A stretch of 5,367 nucleotides of DNA from Giesbergeria sp. (lineage in GTDB: Bacteria > Pseudomonadota > Gammaproteobacteria > Burkholderiales > Burkholderiaceae_C). The notes under the pieces were generated by a model, which had not been told where the DNA came from, did not search any database, and worked only from the letters and a program-made list of their open reading frames with translations. Below are positions 3,764-5,367 of this stretch, in pieces; position 1 is the first letter of the stretch; each line of letters begins with the position of its first letter. The stretch covers positions 1 to 5,367 of the forward strand of contig JAGNUJ010000111.1 of NCBI GenBank assembly GCA_017987055.1, given 5' to 3'. The position numbers and the translations under genes are program-made.

Positions 3764-5367
3764 TAAATCTGCGCTGTGCTTGGCGTTTTGCGCCGCCAAA
3801 TGCGCGTTAAAGCCCGAGCGCTGCAGCAGCGACTGCGGCTGCGCTTGCGCGTGCAGGATGTGCAGCCGCCCGCCGCGCTGGCCGACGGCTTTGAGGATTT
3901 GCTCCAGCCCTTCCAGCCCGGTGGTGTCCAGCGCGAACAGGTCGCGCAGGTCTAGCCACAGCTCCAGCGCTTCGGGGCCGGCTTCGATGGCGGCGACGAT
4001 GGGGTCGATCTTGGCGGCAGCGCCAAAGAACAAAGCGCCGTGCAAGCGCCACACCCGGCGCGGGCGGGTGATGGACTCAGGGGCGCTGGCGCTGGTGTCT
4101 GCCGTGGCGCGCACCGCTGCGTCAACCAGCCCCTCGGCCAGCACCGGCTCGGCGCGAAACAGCTCGCCCATGCGGCGCACGAACAGCACGCAAGCCAGCA
4201 CCAAGCCCACTTCGACCGCCACAGTCAGGTCAAACACCACCGTTAAAAAGAAGGTGCCCAGCATCAATAGCCGGTAGTGGTTGCTGAAGTGGCGCAGGCG
4301 GATAAATTCTTTCCACTCGCCCATGTTCCACGCGACAAACAGCAAGATGCCGGCCAGCACCGCCAGCGGAATGTGCAGCGCCAGCGGCGCGGCCACCAGC
4401 ACGATCAGCGCCAGCACGCCCGCGTGGACGATGCCAGCGACCGGCGAAGTGGCACCGGCGCGCAGGTTGGTCACGGTGCGGGCAATGGTGCCGGTGACGG
4501 GCATGCCGCCAAAAAACGGCACGACAAAGTTGGCCACGCCTTGCGCCATCAGCTCTTGATTGGGGTCGTGTTTGCGGTAGCTGGGATCAGTGGCCAACTG
4601 GTCGGCGACGCGCGCGCACAGCAGCGATTCAATCGCGCCCAGCAGTGCAATGGTGATGGTGGGCGTGACCAGCAGGCGGGCGGTTTCCCACGAAAAATCG
4701 GGCAGGGCGAACGAGGGCGGCTGCTGCGGGATGCCGCCAAATTTGCTGCCAATGGTTTCGACCGGCATGTCAAACCAACGCGCCAGCACCGTGAGCGTCA
4801 CCAGCGCCACCACCGGCGCGGGAATGCGGGCAAAGCGGTGTACCGACAGGCCATCGGCCAAGCGCAGCACCGGCGAGCCGTGCAGAAACAAGCGCGGCCA
4901 GACGAACACCCCCACCAAACACGCCAGCCCCAGCCCCAGCGCATACGGATTGACGCTGCCGATGTGCAGCGCCAGCGTATGCACTTGCGAGAAAAAGTTG
5001 CCCGGCATCTTCTCAATCGCCAGCCCCAGCCAGTCTTTGAGCTGCGACAGCGCAATCAGCACGGCGATGCCGTTGGTAAAGCCAATCACGATACTGATAG
5101 GCACAAAGCGCACCAAATTGCCCAGCTTGAACAGCCCCAGCAGAAACAGCAGCACCCCAGCGCTGGCGGTGCAAATGAGCAGGTTGGCTAGGCCATAGCG
5201 CTCGACGATGCCGTAGACGATGACGATGAAGGCACCCGCTGGCCCGCCAATTTGCACGTTGCTGCCGCCCAGCAGCGCCACCAAAAAGCCGCCGATGATG
5301 GCCGTCCACAGCCCGGCTTCGGGTTTCAAGCCACTGGCAATGGCAAACGCCATCGCCAGCGGCAAGG
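3737..5367 (-). CDS. SulP family inorganic anion transporter with STAS domain, N-terminus beyond window edge
   Basis: The 542 visible residues (numbered from the TTG leucine codon at 5365-5363) belong to the SulP/SLC26 family, inner-membrane carriers of sulfate, bicarbonate or dicarboxylates. The reading frame is open to the right edge, and the first visible residues, LPLAMAFAIASGLKPEAGLW, are the interior of the first transmembrane region, so some 20-50 residues are missing. Family marks include GSNVQIGGPAGAFIVIV (34-50), LLGAIESLLCARVAD (241-255) and GGMPVTGTIARTVTN (286-300). The membrane domain spans to about 397, a polar linker follows, and a STAS domain occupies about 436-525 with the FALDTTGLEGL loop (477-487). 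The substrate cannot be assigned: no carbonic anhydrase or sulfate-assimilation gene is nearby to favour bicarbonate or sulfate. The last eight to ten residues (ASNQPTAQ) are encoded by the intergenic repeat. The gene converges with the BioC-like gene. Confidence 0.95.
   Translation of the reverse strand, partial: LPLAMAFAIASGLKPEAGLWTAIIGGFLVALLGGSNVQIGGPAGAFIVIVYGIVERYGLANLLICTASAGVLLFLLGLFKLGNLVRFVPISIVIGFTNGIAVLIALSQLKDWLGLAIEKMPGNFFSQVHTLALHIGSVNPYALGLGLACLVGVFVWPRLFLHGSPVLRLADGLSVHRFARIPAPVVALVTLTVLARWFDMPVETIGSKFGGIPQQPPSFALPDFSWETARLLVTPTITIALLGAIESLLCARVADQLATDPSYRKHDPNQELMAQGVANFVVPFFGGMPVTGTIARTVTNLRAGATSPVAGIVHAGVLALIVLVAAPLALHIPLAVLAGILLFVAWNMGEWKEFIRLRHFSNHYRLLMLGTFFLTVVFDLTVAVEVGLVLACVLFVRRMGELFRAEPVLAEGLVDAAVRATADTSASAPESITRPRRVWRLHGALFFGAAAKIDPIVAAIEAGPEALELWLDLRDLFALDTTGLEGLEQILKAVGQRGGRLHILHAQAQPQSLLQRSGFNAHLAAQNAKHSADLASNQPTAQ

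Noticed and set aside
4277..5191. Long open frame (304 codons) on the plus strand opposite the SulP gene
   Set aside because: It is antisense to a well-supported membrane protein and is rich in Gln, Arg and His, the composition expected when Leu/Ala/Gly codons of a GC-rich membrane gene are read backwards. It shows no domain or motif.

Overview
The window looks like chromosomal core genome of a GC-rich betaproteobacterium, most likely Burkholderiales, family Comamonadaceae. Three things suggest this: the DUF1841 and MoxR proteins have betaproteobacterial N-termini, the BioC-like protein is a variant I associate with Comamonadaceae, and two degenerate copies of a short intergenic repeat resemble one I recall from Acidovorax, Rhodoferax and Polaromonas genomes. 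This rests on recollection of protein families; no search was run. There is no phage, plasmid, IS, CRISPR or tRNA/rRNA signature.

Layout. Bases 1-86 (minus) hold the first 28 codons of a MoxR-family AAA+ ATPase that runs off the left edge. Just upstream on the same strand is a DUF1841 gene (171-608). A LysE/RhtB-type exporter (695-1366, plus) diverges from it. It converges on trmL (1375-1896, minus), a tRNA wobble-base 2'-O-methyltransferase. comF (1927-2673, minus) lies 30 bases upstream of trmL, probably in the same operon. Diverging from comF is a BioC-like methyltransferase (2743-3663, plus), which converges on a SulP-family anion transporter with a STAS domain (3737-5367, minus; its N-terminus lies beyond the right edge).

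The genes do not form one pathway. They are housekeeping or general functions: chaperone-type ATPase, small-molecule export, tRNA modification, a DNA-uptake/phosphoribosyltransferase-like protein, a probable biotin-synthesis relative, and anion uptake. The pairing of comF with a biotin-pathway methyltransferase recalls the bioH-gntX neighbourhood of E. coli, where gntX encodes a ComF homologue.

The most noteworthy signals are modest. (1) The same repeat family sits in both convergent gene junctions and supplies the C-terminal codons of TrmL and of the SulP protein. (2) ComF has an in-frame hexanucleotide microsatellite coding for (Met-Pro)5 between two zinc-ribbon cysteine pairs. (3) The BioC-like protein lacks a recognisable glycine-rich SAM-binding motif I. 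(4) A terminator-like hairpin with a T-tract lies in the leader of the BioC-like gene. I see no convincing new multi-gene system. No gene-free stretch exceeds 300 bases.
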